Positions 6,901-14,946 of a stretch of 18,286 nt of DNA are shown one piece after another. The notes beneath the pieces were generated by a model, which saw nothing but the letters and a program-made list of their open reading frames with translations, ran no database searches and was not told the DNA's origin. The first letter of the stretch is position 1. Each line of letters opens with the position of its first letter. The DNA comes from JANYIP01 sp031394045 (GTDB taxonomy: Bacteria > Actinomycetota > Actinomycetes > Prado026). Both the position numbers and the translations under genes were made by a program. The stretch is from assembly GCA_031394045.1 (NCBI GenBank), contig JANMWN010000233.1, positions 1 to 18,286 of the forward strand. Reading direction: 5' to 3'.

Positions 6901-8570
6901 CAGCCGGTCTTCTGCAGGTGCAGCAGGGTGTCCATGGACAGCGAGTTGACCGAGCCCATGACCGGCGAGATCTCGAAACCGGTCCAGCCCGTGGTGTGCG
7001 CCTCGATGATGTCCGGGTAGTCGAGGACCACGTACGGCCGGTCGTCGTAGATCTTCTTCTGCATCTGGTTGACCAGCGTGTGCCGCTGGGCCACGTCGGT
7101 GAGGATGCTCTGCTGCGCGTACATCGCATCGTACGACTGGTCGCAGTAGCCGCTGTCGCTGTTGTTGCCGAGCTGGGCGCAGGTCATCACCGAGAGCATG
7201 AAGTCCGGGTCTACCGGAGGCACCCAGTCGTACATCGCGAGGTCGTACGTGCGGTAGGTGTTGTCGGTGTCGTTGATGGCCGCGACGGCCGCGTCGTTGT
7301 CGAGCGGCTTCTGCTTGAGCTGGATGCCGATCTGCGCGAAGTCGGTCTGCAGGATCTGGAAGGTACGGTCGCCGGCGCCCTTCTCGTCCTGCGGGAAGAT
7401 CACGTCGTAGCTCATGTCGTGACCGTCTGCGACGCGGATGCCGCTAGAACCCTTGGCGAAGCCGGCCGCGTCCAGCAGCGCGTTGGCCTTCGCGACGTCG
7501 AACGCGAGCCCCTGGATGCTCTTGTCGTTCCAGTCACCGTCGGACGGCGCGATGATCGTCGTCCCCGGCTGCGCGAAGCCGAGCCAGGCCGTCTTGATGA
7601 TGGACGCGCGGTCGACGGCGTACTCCATCGCCATCCGCACGTTCGGGTCGAGCAGCTCCTTGTGCTGGAGCTTCTTGGGGTTGGTGTTGATGATGAAGGT
7701 CTTCATCGAGATGCTCGGGACGGTGCTGACCTCGAGCCCCGCGGCCTTCAGGGCGGCCACGGCCGTCGGGGGCGTGTACTCGCCGGTCATGTCGATCTGG
7801 TTGGTCTTGAGCGCGGTGACCATCGCGTCGTCGTTCGCGAAGAACTGCAGCCCGAACCCGTCGATGTGCGGCTTGGTGCCGTACCACTTCGGGTTCCGGC
7901 CGAAGAGCGCCACCTGATCCTTCGTATACTTCGTGAGCATGAACGGCCCGCCCGAGACGATCGGCGCGGGGTTCTGGAACAGCTTCAGCTTGCTCCCGTC
8001 GCCGGTCGTGTACTGCTCCCACACCTGCTTGGGCAGGATCGACATCTGCTGCAGCTGGGCGAGCACGTTGGCCACTGGCTTGTCGTAGGTGACCACCAGC
8101 GTGGTCGGGTCGCTGGCCACGGCGCTGACCAGGTGCGCGACCAGACCTGCGGAGTTGGCGGTGGCGCCGTCCTGGAACTTCTTGATCAGGTTGATGGTCC
8201 ACGCAGGGTCGGCGGCGGTCAGCGGCGCACCGTCGGACCACGTCGCCCCGCCCTGCACCGTGAACGTCCAGACCAGGCCGTCGGGCGAGACCTTCCAGCT
8301 CTTGGCGAAGTCCGGGACGATCGCGAGCTTCCCGTCGTACTGCGTCAGCTGCGGGTACATGTACTCGTACGCGACGTACGAGTAGTCGGACTGCGACACG
8401 AACGGGTTCAGCGAGTCGATCGGCGCCGTGGTACCCAGCCGCAGCAGGCCGCCCTCGTGCGGGGTGCTCGAGGTGCTGCTCTTGCTCGCGGTGCAGCCGG
8501 CTGCCAGCAGGCACAGCGCGAGCGCCCCCGCTAGGACGGCGGCCGGGCGGCCCCCTCGTCGTACGCGCAT
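6900..8570 (-). CDS. ABC transporter substrate-binding lipoprotein, peptide family 5
   Basis: From ATG 8570 the protein has 556 residues. It starts with MRVRRGG, a hydrophobic stretch and the lipobox LLAAGC, so C26 should be lipidated and the protein anchored outside the membrane. A Ser/Thr-rich linker leads into a family-5 extracellular solute-binding fold: LNPFVSQSDYS, SWKVSPDGLVWTFTVQGGATWSDGAPLTAAD and a long C-terminal lobe. Family members bind oligopeptides, dipeptides, nickel, opines or sugars, so the ligand is open. An in-frame ATG at 8594 overlaps the GntR stop, but a strong GGAGG (8576-8580) lies 5 bases before ATG 8570, which also gives the more normal signal peptide. No permease follows on this strand; the matching permeases and ATPase are on the other side of the regulator. 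Confidence 0.93.
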   Translation of the reverse strand: MRVRRGGRPAAVLAGALALCLLAAGCTASKSSTSSTPHEGGLLRLGTTAPIDSLNPFVSQSDYSYVAYEYMYPQLTQYDGKLAIVPDFAKSWKVSPDGLVWTFTVQGGATWSDGAPLTAADPAWTINLIKKFQDGATANSAGLVAHLVSAVASDPTTLVVTYDKPVANVLAQLQQMSILPKQVWEQYTTGDGSKLKLFQNPAPIVSGGPFMLTKYTKDQVALFGRNPKWYGTKPHIDGFGLQFFANDDAMVTALKTNQIDMTGEYTPPTAVAALKAAGLEVSTVPSISMKTFIINTNPKKLQHKELLDPNVRMAMEYAVDRASIIKTAWLGFAQPGTTIIAPSDGDWNDKSIQGLAFDVAKANALLDAAGFAKGSSGIRVADGHDMSYDVIFPQDEKGAGDRTFQILQTDFAQIGIQLKQKPLDNDAAVAAINDTDNTYRTYDLAMYDWVPPVDPDFMLSVMTCAQLGNNSDSGYCDQSYDAMYAQQSILTDVAQRHTLVNQMQKKIYDDRPYVVLDYPDIIEAHTTGWTGFEISPVMGSVNSLSMDTLLHLQKTG

Positions 8571-8590
8571 CGCTGCCTCCGGTGGTCGGT

Positions 8591-9406
8591 TCATGCGTGG
8601 GCCTTGCGGCGGGCCGGTGCCATGTCCCAGGTGACGGACCCCGAGACAGGCAGGACGTGGCGGTCGGTACGTCCGGACAGGTAGAACGCGAACCCGTCCG
8701 CTGGGTACACCTGCTGGAAGCAGTCGAACGGCGTGCCGTCGTGCGAGAACGAGACGCCCCGGATGCGGGCGACGCGGTCGCGGACGGTCAGCTTCAGCAG
8801 CTTGCGATCCGACGCGGTCGGCACCGTGACGTCGAGGTACTGCTCCTCAAAGGCGTCGGTGAGACCGTGCCGCTGCGCGAGCAGCTCGTACAACGAGGCG
8901 CCCGCGTAGAGCGCGCCCGCGTCGAGCGTGGGCGCCAGGCGTACGGGGATGATCGACTGCTCGCTGATCATCGGACGCGCACCGATGACGCGGACCCGAA
9001 GGATCTGCCACACGGGCTCGCCGATCGTGAGCGAGAGCGAGCGCACGATGTCCGCGGTGGGGACGCCCTGGCTCACGTCGAGCACCTGGGTGTCGACCGT
9101 CGGTGGCGGGGCATCGCCGGTGAGCGTGGCCAGCAACCCGCCGGCCCGCGCCGGGCTCGTGAAGATGCGTTCGGCAGCGACGAAGGTGCCGACGCCTTGG
9201 TGCCGGCGGACCCGCCCCATGTGCTCGAGCTCGTCCAGCGCCCGCCGGACCGAGATCAGGCTGACCCCGGCACGCTCGGCGAGATCCTTGTTGGTGGGCA
9301 ACATGTCTCCGGCCTGAAGGGCGCCGTCCGCGATCAGTCGCTCGATCATCTCCATGACCTGCTCGTAGCGGAGCTTGGGCCGAGCATCGAGCGGCATGGG
9401 TGCCAT
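8591..9406 (-). CDS. GntR-family regulator, HutC subfamily (UTRA domain)
   Basis: A 271-residue one-component regulator. Residues 13-76 form the GntR winged helix: YEQVMEMIERLIADGAL, GDMLPTNKDLAERAGVS, then RALDELEHMGRVRRHQGVGTFV, the hallmark end of the wing. Residues from about 103 to 245 fit a UTRA ligand-binding domain of the HutC type. The C-terminal segment FDCFQQVYPADGFAFYLSGR is typical of its last strands. The family usually represses and is released by a small ligand, often a substrate or product of the genes it governs. Start: ATG 9406 follows GGAGG (9416-9420) with a 9-base spacer; an upstream in-frame ATG at 9502 would give 32 poorly structured residues across the promoter. It is first in the minus-strand operon and divergent from the permeases, so it probably controls both arms and itself. 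Confidence 0.92.
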   Translation of the reverse strand: MAPMPLDARPKLRYEQVMEMIERLIADGALQAGDMLPTNKDLAERAGVSLISVRRALDELEHMGRVRRHQGVGTFVAAERIFTSPARAGGLLATLTGDAPPPTVDTQVLDVSQGVPTADIVRSLSLTIGEPVWQILRVRVIGARPMISEQSIIPVRLAPTLDAGALYAGASLYELLAQRHGLTDAFEEQYLDVTVPTASDRKLLKLTVRDRVARIRGVSFSHDGTPFDCFQQVYPADGFAFYLSGRTDRHVLPVSGSVTWDMAPARRKAHA

Positions 9407-9471
9407 CGAGCTCTCCCTCCTCGCGCCTGCGTCCGACACGTGCCCACCGGGATGTTGCCGAAACACTAGAG

Positions 9472-9493
9472 CATGGTGAGTCGACTGAGTATG
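9472..9493. promoter_or_regulatory. Imperfect 22-bp palindrome, candidate GntR operator
   Basis: The half sites are CATGGTGAGTC (9472-9482) and GACTGAGTATG (9483-9493); 8 of 11 positions are complementary around a perfect AGTCGACT centre. It lies in the 95-base gap between the divergent regulator and permease genes and overlaps the probable -10 of the permease gene. HutC-type GntR proteins bind short palindromes like this in such gaps. No second copy is seen in the gap. The rest of the gap (9407-9471) holds the GntR ribosome site and no clear promoter for the minus arm. Confidence 0.5.
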
Positions 9494-9501
9494 TTCTTTC
9501 A
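9490..9501 (+). promoter_or_regulatory. Candidate -10 box with leaderless start for the permease gene
   Basis: TATGTT (9490-9495) is followed by six bases (CTTTCA) and then ATG 9502. No purine-rich ribosome site is visible before this ATG, whereas nearly every other gene here has one. A transcript starting at the A of the ATG would be leaderless, which is common in actinobacteria. No good -35 box is seen, so this rests on the -10 and spacing alone. Confidence 0.35.
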
Positions 9502-10467
9502 ATGCGCGGTTCCGACTACCTGGTCAAGCGGATCGCCTTCGCCGTCATGACGATCTTCGTCGCCGTCACCATCAACTTCTTCCTGTTCCGGGTGCTCCCC
9601 GGTGACGCGGTGTCCAACGTGGCCCGCGTCCCGTCGGCGACCCCCGAGCTGCGGCACGCGCTCCGGGTCCAGTTCGGCCTCGACAAGTCGATCTGGCAGC
9701 AGTACTTGATCTACCTCGGCCAGCTCGCGCGCGGGAACCTCGGCATCTCGTTCAGCAACCAGCAGCCGGTGGTCGACAATCTGCGCACCGCGTTCGCGAA
9801 CACGCTGCCGATGGTGGCCGTCGGGACGCTGATCGCGATCGTGGTGGGGATCCTGACCGGGGTGCTGTCGGCGGTACGCAGGCACACGGTCTCGGACCAC
9901 CTGAGCACCAACCTCGCGATCGCCTTCTACGCGTTCCCGACGCAGTTCCTCGGCATGATGCTGCTGATCCTGTTCGCGGGTGTGCTGCCGTCGGCGGGGA
10001 TGAGCGACCCGTTCGCACTGGGTGACGTGCCGTTGGGTGAGCACCTGGCCGACCTCGCCAGGCACATGGTGCTGCCCGCGGCGACGCTCGCGCTGACCCT
10101 CTACGGCGAGAACACCCTGATCGTCCGCTCCGCGATGCTCGAGACGCTCGGCGAGGACCACGTGCTGACCGCGCGCGCCAAAGGACTGTCCCGGCGGGCC
10201 ATCGTGCGCAAGCACGCGCTGCGCAACGCGATGCTCCCGACGGTGACGATGATCGGGCTGTCGCTGGGCAGCATCGTCAGCGGGGCGATCCTGATCGAGG
10301 TCATCTTCTCGTGGCCCGGCATCGGGTCCGCGCTCTACCAGGCCGTCCTGCACCGCGACTACCCGATGCTCCAGGGCGGCTTCCTGGTGATCACGGTCGC
10401 GGTGATCCTGCTCAACCTGGTCGCGGACCTCGCATACTTCCGGCTCGACCCGAGGATCACCTCATGA
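9502..10467 (+). CDS. ABC transporter permease, DppB-like
   Basis: A 321-residue inner-membrane permease of the dipeptide/oligopeptide type (BPD_transp_1 fold). A first membrane helix is at about 9-30 (IAFAVMTIFVAVTINFFLF), followed by the family-typical PGDAV and an external loop with QYLIYLGQLARGNLGISF. Five more helices follow at about 103-125, 138-163, 190-205, 247-270 and 292-312. The cytoplasmic EAA loop, which docks on the ATPase, is seen around LGEDHVLTARAKGLSRRAIVRKHALRNAMLP (216-246). The end LADLAYFRLDPRI is standard for DppB. Start ATG 9502 is chosen because MRGSDYLVKRIAF is the natural N-terminus; the longer open frame from 9400 runs back through the promoter and into the regulator gene. 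It overlaps the next permease by four bases (ATGA). Confidence 0.93.
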   Translation: MRGSDYLVKRIAFAVMTIFVAVTINFFLFRVLPGDAVSNVARVPSATPELRHALRVQFGLDKSIWQQYLIYLGQLARGNLGISFSNQQPVVDNLRTAFANTLPMVAVGTLIAIVVGILTGVLSAVRRHTVSDHLSTNLAIAFYAFPTQFLGMMLLILFAGVLPSAGMSDPFALGDVPLGEHLADLARHMVLPAATLALTLYGENTLIVRSAMLETLGEDHVLTARAKGLSRRAIVRKHALRNAMLPTVTMIGLSLGSIVSGAILIEVIFSWPGIGSALYQAVLHRDYPMLQGGFLVITVAVILLNLVADLAYFRLDPRITS

Positions 10468-11414
10468 GCACCAGCGTGGCGAAGGTCGACGTGGCCGAGG
10501 TCGAGGTCCAGGAGGGGCTGTGGGCGGCCATCCGCGGAGTGCTCCGGGAACGTACCGCGATGGTGGGCCTGACGATCCTCACGCTGTTCGTCCTGATGGC
10601 GATCTTCGCGCCGCTGCTGTCCCCGTACGACGTGCACCAGGCCAGCTGCACAGTCTTCGAGCCTCCGTCACGGCAACACTGGCTCGGCTGCGACGACGGC
10701 GGCGTGGACATGCTGAGCCTGGTGATCACCGGCGGCCGGATCTCGATGATCGTCGGCTTCGCTGCCACGTTGGTGGCGATGACGATCGGCGGTGGTGTCG
10801 GGCTGGTGTCCGGCTACTTCGGCGGCTGGGTCGACACGGTGCTGATGCGGATCACCGACTACTTCCTGGTCATCCCCGACCTGGTGCTGATGATCGTCAT
10901 CTCAGCGGTGTGGGGGCCGAGCCTCTCGCACGTGGTCATCGTCATCGGCATCCTGCTCTGGACCGGCACGGCGCGGGTGATCAGGGCGCAGGTCAAGAGC
11001 GTTCGCGAACGCGTGTACGTCAAGCGCGCGCAGGCGATCGGTGCGGGGAACTGGCGGATCATCGTGCGCCACGTCCTGCCCCAGGTCGGTCCGTTGCTCA
11101 TCGCCAACACCGTGCTCACGATCGCCGTCGCGATCTTCGACGAGACCGCGCTGGCCTTCCTCGGCCTGTCCGACCCCACCGCCACCACGTGGGGCACCGT
11201 GATGGAGCACGCGTTCGACCGTACCGCTGTGAGCGCCGGCGCCTGGTGGGCGATCGTGCCTGCCGGCGTCGCGGTCGCACTAGTGATCATGGGCTGCTAC
11301 CTGTTCGGGCAGTCCATCGAGGACGCGCTGAACCCGCGACTCAAGGTGGCACACCTGTCGCCGCGGAGCTGGCGGCTGCGCAGCCTGGTCGGCAGGGGGC
11401 CGGACGCGCTGTGA
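10464..11414 (+). CDS. ABC transporter permease, DppC-like
   Basis: A 316-residue inner-membrane partner of the upstream permease. It has a cytoplasmic N-terminal tail, a first helix at about 33-52 (MVGLTILTLFVLMAIFAPLL) and the SPYD motif of the OppC N-terminal domain. The family's HWLGTDDLGRDVLSR stretch appears here as HWLGCDDGGVDMLSL (72-86), so the central residues differ; C62 and C76 flank this periplasmic loop and could form a disulfide. The EAA loop is ERVYVKRAQAIGAGNWRIIVRHVLP (182-206), and LAFLGLSDPTATTWG is typical of the C-terminal part. The ATG is inside the previous stop (ATGA), and the stop overlaps the ATPase GTG (GTGA), so the three plus-strand genes are coupled. Confidence 0.93.
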   Translation: MSTSVAKVDVAEVEVQEGLWAAIRGVLRERTAMVGLTILTLFVLMAIFAPLLSPYDVHQASCTVFEPPSRQHWLGCDDGGVDMLSLVITGGRISMIVGFAATLVAMTIGGGVGLVSGYFGGWVDTVLMRITDYFLVIPDLVLMIVISAVWGPSLSHVVIVIGILLWTGTARVIRAQVKSVRERVYVKRAQAIGAGNWRIIVRHVLPQVGPLLIANTVLTIAVAIFDETALAFLGLSDPTATTWGTVMEHAFDRTAVSAGAWWAIVPAGVAVALVIMGCYLFGQSIEDALNPRLKVAHLSPRSWRLRSLVGRGPDAL

Positions 11415-13237
11415 CCCTCCTGGACGTCCGCGACCTGAACGTGTGGTTCGACCTGTCTGGCGACCGGGAGTTCCACGCGGTCAAGGACGTCGGGCTCAGC
11501 CTGGAGCCCGGCCAGCGGCTCGGCCTGGTCGGCGAGTCCGGCTCGGGCAAGACGACCACGGCGCTCGCGGTGATGGGGCTGCTCCCGTCGTCGGCCTCTG
11601 CGTCCGGCCAGGTCGCCATCCGCGGCAAGGACCTGATGCCCGGCGGCGAGGACGGCTTCCGGGCGCATCGCTGGACCGATGTGGCGATGGTGTTCCAGGG
11701 GGCGATGAACGCCTTCAACCCGGTACGTACGGTCGGCTGGCAGATCGCCGAGCCGATGCAGGCGCACGGGACCGCGTCGGGAGCGGCGGCCCGTACCCGC
11801 GTCGGCGAGCTGCTCGAGCTGGTGGGCATCCCCGCCGCGGCGGCCGGCCGCTACCCGCACGAGTTCTCCGGCGGCATGCGGCAGCGCGCGGCCATCGCGA
11901 TGGCGCTCGCGTGCGACCCCAAGATCCTGCTCGCCGACGAGCCGACGACCGCGCTCGACGTGATGGTGCAGGCGCAGATCCTCGAGCTGCTGACCCGGCT
12001 CTGCTCCGAGCTCGACCTGGCGCTGCTCCTGGTGACGCACGACCTAGCAGTGGTGGCACAGACCTGCGACGAGGTGGCGGTGATGTACGGCGGCGAGGTC
12101 GTCGAGCGCGGCCCGATCGACCAGCTCTTCCACTCCGCCGCGCACCCGTACACGCGGGCCCTGTTCGCCGCCACGCCCGACCTGTACGGCGGCCCCGCTG
12201 GTGGGAGCGGGGCTTCTGCCGAGGCCGCCGACTCGAGCACCCTGCTCGCGGTCCAGGGCCTCTCCACCTCGTACCAGTCGCGGCACACCCTGACGGACCG
12301 GATCGCGCGCCGTCCCCGGCGCGACGTGCAGGCCATCGACGGCGTCTCGCTCTCGGTGGCCAAGGGCGAGATGCTCGCCATCGTCGGGGAGTCCGGGTGC
12401 GGCAAGACCACGACCGCGCAGAGCATCCTCGGCATGGTGCCCACCAGTGGCGGCTCGGTGCTCATCAACGGGGTCGACGTCACCCAGCTCTCGGCGCGCC
12501 AGATGCGGCCGCTGCGCCGGCACGTGCAGATGATCTACCAGGACCCGTACGAGTCGCTCGACGTGCGCTTCAAGGTCCGCCAGACCGTCGAGGAACCGTT
12601 GCTGGTCCACGGGATCGGCGCCACCAGGGCCGAACGGGCGGCCCTCGTACGCACGGCGATGGAGCGGGCAGAGCTGACGCCGCCGGAGGCGTTCCTCGAG
12701 CGCTACCCGCACCAGCTGTCCGGCGGGCAGCGGCAGCGGGTGGCCATCGCGGCGAGCCTGGTGCTCGAGCCGGAGCTGCTGCTGGCCGACGAACCGGTGT
12801 CGATGCTCGACGTCTCGGTACGCGCCGGTGTGCTGGCGCTCCTCGACCGGCTCCGCCGCGGCGGCACCATGGGCGTCGTGATGATCACGCACGACCTGTC
12901 GACAGCCGCGCACTTCGCCGACCGGATCGCCGTGATGTACCTCGGCCGGATCGTCGAGCAGGGCACTGCCCACGACGTGATCCACCGGCCGCAGCACCCG
13001 TACACCAAGGCCCTGCTCTCGATCGTGCCCCGGCCCGACCCGCGCGAGCGCAGCCTCGGGACCATCCTGCGCGGCGAGACCCCGGACCCGCGCAACATCC
13101 CGAGCGGCTGCCGCTTCCACCCCCGCTGCCCAGTCGCCGAGGACCGCTGCCGGACGACCGACCCCGTGCTCGCGCCCCCCAAGCACCCAGAGCCCGGCAC
13201 CGTCCCGGCCCACGTCTCCGCCTGCCTCCTCGCCTGA
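11411..13237 (+). CDS. ABC transporter ATP-binding protein with two ATPase domains (DppD-DppF type)
   Basis: A 608-residue protein carrying both ATPase halves of a peptide importer. Domain 1: Walker A GESGSGKTT (41-49), Q-loop VFQGAMNAFNP (Q96), signature SGGMRQR (153-159), Walker B LLADEPTTALD (173-183), switch His210. It ends with the oligopeptide-type HPYTRALFAATPDL tail. A linker of about 20 residues rich in Gly, Ala and Ser (260-277) leads to domain 2: GESGCGKTT (326-334), Q377 in YQDPYESLD, LSGGQRQRVA (436-445), LLADEPVSMLD (457-467), His494. The last 70 residues form the usual C-terminal oligopeptide domain, with CRFHPRCPVAEDRC cysteines. All catalytic motifs of both halves look intact. 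Start GTG 11411 overlaps the permease stop (GTGA). Both halves of the ATPase being fused explains why only one ATPase gene is present. Confidence 0.95.
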   Translation: MTLLDVRDLNVWFDLSGDREFHAVKDVGLSLEPGQRLGLVGESGSGKTTTALAVMGLLPSSASASGQVAIRGKDLMPGGEDGFRAHRWTDVAMVFQGAMNAFNPVRTVGWQIAEPMQAHGTASGAAARTRVGELLELVGIPAAAAGRYPHEFSGGMRQRAAIAMALACDPKILLADEPTTALDVMVQAQILELLTRLCSELDLALLLVTHDLAVVAQTCDEVAVMYGGEVVERGPIDQLFHSAAHPYTRALFAATPDLYGGPAGGSGASAEAADSSTLLAVQGLSTSYQSRHTLTDRIARRPRRDVQAIDGVSLSVAKGEMLAIVGESGCGKTTTAQSILGMVPTSGGSVLINGVDVTQLSARQMRPLRRHVQMIYQDPYESLDVRFKVRQTVEEPLLVHGIGATRAERAALVRTAMERAELTPPEAFLERYPHQLSGGQRQRVAIAASLVLEPELLLADEPVSMLDVSVRAGVLALLDRLRRGGTMGVVMITHDLSTAAHFADRIAVMYLGRIVEQGTAHDVIHRPQHPYTKALLSIVPRPDPRERSLGTILRGETPDPRNIPSGCRFHPRCPVAEDRCRTTDPVLAPPKHPEPGTVPAHVSACLLA

Positions 13238-13277
13238 CCTCGCGTCAGACCCAGCCGCGCCCCTGGCCTCGTCTCGA

Positions 13278-13294
13278 CCTGACCCGAGATCAGG
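13278..13294. terminator. Weak hairpin between converging genes
   Basis: CCTGA (13278-13282) and TCAGG (13290-13294) pair around a 7-base loop in the 52-base gap between the converging ATPase and serine hydrolase genes. The second arm contains the hydrolase stop codon. Five base pairs and no T-run make it only a tentative terminator; nothing stronger is seen in this gap. Confidence 0.2.
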
Positions 13295-14930
13295 GGGTGA
13301 AGGTACGGGAGTAGGCGCCGCGGTCGCGGGTCATCGAGATGGTGCGGCCGTCGACGACCGGGCCGGCGACGAGCCGCTCCGGCAGCGCGGGGTCCGCGCC
13401 GATCCGGAAGGTGCCCGGCTCCAGCTCGACCAGCAGCGGGTCGTCGTGGGAGGCCTCGACGCCACCGGCGGCGACGAGGTGGAGGGCGCCCTCGCGCAGG
13501 ACGACCCGAAAGCTCGTGTACCAGGGCGAGTAGCTGCGGTAGTGCCCGACGTGCGCCCGCCAGTGCGCCGGCGGCTCAGCCGTTGCCGGCAGCGCCGCCC
13601 CCTCCGGCCGCAGCACCGTCCCCCCGTACGTCCAGGTACGCGCAAGACCCTCGCCGGCCGGCTGGTGGTGGAACGTGCGCCACCTCGCGTGCGTGCAGCC
13701 GAGCCGCCCGTCGCCAGACCAGCCCACCCGCCCCTCGCCGTGGCTGTCGGCCAGCAGCAGGCCGCCGGAAGCCGTGGCGTTGATCTCGATCCGTACGTCC
13801 CCGCACACGTATACGCCAGCCAGCCGGTCGCCGTCAGGCACCACCCACGGGTCGACCTCGGGCTGCTCGGGCAGCACCCGCCAGTCCCGGTTGGCGCGCA
13901 TGATGGCGTACCCGGTCCGCGCCACGAGCTCGGCCGCAGCGCTGTCGCCGGGAGCGTTGGTCAGCACCGCGAGCCCGAACCCGTCGTCGAGGTCGGCGAG
14001 GACGAAGGACGCGTAGCCGACCATGCCCCCGCCGTGCGTCAGGCAGCGGCGGCCGTCGAGGGTCTCCATGTTGACGCCGAGGCCGTAACGGCTGGGGTGC
14101 TCGGACGGTTCGCCGCCCGGCGCGAGCGACTCGGTCAGCTCGGTGAAGCCCGCCTCGGTCAGGATCGTTGCCCCGTCAAGGGTTCCGCGCCCCAGCAGCA
14201 TCCGAAGATAGCGCCCGAGGTCGGCAGCGGTCGCGGCCACGTTGCCGTCCGCCGCGGCCACCTCGAACCAGGTCGCGGGGATCAGCGGGTCGCCCGGCAG
14301 CAACGGCCGGTCGTCGTGCAGCGGCTGGTAGCCGGTGGCCAGGTGCTCGCGATCGGCATGCGTCACCTGCGCGGTCGACGAGTCCATGCCCAGCGGTGCG
14401 AGCACCCGTTCGTGCACGAGCTCGGCAGCGGTACGCCCCGTGACGGCCTCGACGACCAGGCCGAGCACGACGTACCCCGCGTTGGAGTAGTGGAACGTCG
14501 TGCCCGGCTCGGAGCCCGCGTCGGTGTGCCGCAGCTCCCACGCCTGGGCGCGGTCGTCGGGGATCGCGTCGGTGCCGGCAACCAGACCCGCAGTGTGGTG
14601 CAGCAGGTGCCGAAGCGTGATCGGCCCGAAGGACGACCGGACGTCGAACCATGGCAGGTACTCGGTGACGTACGCGTCGAGGTCGACCTTGTCCTCGGCA
14701 GCGAGCGACAGCAGCACCACCGACACGAACGACTTGCTGATCGACCCGATCTCGAAGCGGGTACCGGCCGTAACCTCCGCCCCCGCCGCCAGGTCGCGCC
14801 GGCCTCGGCACAGCGACGCGAGCACGCCGTCGGTCTCGACCACCTCGACGCTGATCCCGGGGACGCCCTGGAGCGCGGCCACCCGCTGGACGAATGCGCC
14901 CAGCTCGGCTGCGCCGCGCACCTCAGCCAC
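13290..14930 (-). CDS. Serine hydrolase, beta-lactamase / S12 peptidase fold
   Basis: A 546-residue protein with a class C beta-lactamase-like catalytic domain. S63-I-S-K66 in EIGSISKSF gives the nucleophile and general base, Y148-S-N150 the second motif, and H299-G-G301 (LTHGGGMVGY) replaces KTG. HLLHHTAGL and YSNAGYVVLG are standard for esterase-EstB/D-aminopeptidase relatives. From about 350 to the end is a beta-rich C-terminal region of roughly 190 residues whose role I cannot name. No signal peptide or lipobox is present, so it should act in the cytoplasm, unlike penicillin-binding proteins. Start GTG 14930 lies 8 bases after the aminotransferase stop, with GAGGTGA as ribosome site. Next to a peptide importer it could be an aminopeptidase (possibly D-specific), amidase or esterase acting on the imported compound. 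Confidence 0.85.
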   Translation of the reverse strand: MAEVRGAAELGAFVQRVAALQGVPGISVEVVETDGVLASLCRGRRDLAAGAEVTAGTRFEIGSISKSFVSVVLLSLAAEDKVDLDAYVTEYLPWFDVRSSFGPITLRHLLHHTAGLVAGTDAIPDDRAQAWELRHTDAGSEPGTTFHYSNAGYVVLGLVVEAVTGRTAAELVHERVLAPLGMDSSTAQVTHADREHLATGYQPLHDDRPLLPGDPLIPATWFEVAAADGNVAATAADLGRYLRMLLGRGTLDGATILTEAGFTELTESLAPGGEPSEHPSRYGLGVNMETLDGRRCLTHGGGMVGYASFVLADLDDGFGLAVLTNAPGDSAAAELVARTGYAIMRANRDWRVLPEQPEVDPWVVPDGDRLAGVYVCGDVRIEINATASGGLLLADSHGEGRVGWSGDGRLGCTHARWRTFHHQPAGEGLARTWTYGGTVLRPEGAALPATAEPPAHWRAHVGHYRSYSPWYTSFRVVLREGALHLVAAGGVEASHDDPLLVELEPGTFRIGADPALPERLVAGPVVDGRTISMTRDRGAYSRTFTP

Positions 14931-14946
14931 GAGTCACCTCAGCCAC
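14919..14946. repeat. 12-bp direct repeat spanning a stop/start junction
   Basis: CACCTCAGCCAC occurs at 14919-14930 and again at 14935-14946, 16 bases apart. Read on the minus strand, the second copy contains the TGA stop of the aminotransferase and the GAGGTG part of the ribosome site. The first copy begins with the GTG start of the serine hydrolase. The same 12 bases are therefore used in two frames for ending one gene and beginning the next. Confidence 0.75.

Larger units (their letters stand above)
735..9406 (-). other. Seven-gene catabolic operon (regulator to methyltransferase)
   Basis: Gene order along the minus strand is GntR, binding lipoprotein, M17 aminopeptidase, GSA-like PLP enzyme, FGGY kinase, threonine-aldolase-like enzyme, methyltransferase. 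Junctions are a 20-base gap, 1-base overlap, 1-base overlap, 4-base overlap, 4-base overlap and a 16-base gap. No internal promoter or terminator is evident, so one transcript from the 9407-9501 region is likely. The junctions are seen directly; that the genes form one pathway is inferred. Confidence 0.8.

Noticed and set aside
6771..8534. Long plus-strand open frame (587 codons) opposite the binding-protein gene
   Set aside because: It is an antisense shadow caused by the strong third-position G/C bias; its product is Arg/Val/Asp/Gly-rich with no domain, while the minus strand has a clear lipoprotein.
9407..9502. N-terminal extension of the GntR protein to ATG 9502
   Set aside because: The added residues lack family similarity, cover the promoter region, and a good ribosome site precedes ATG 9406.
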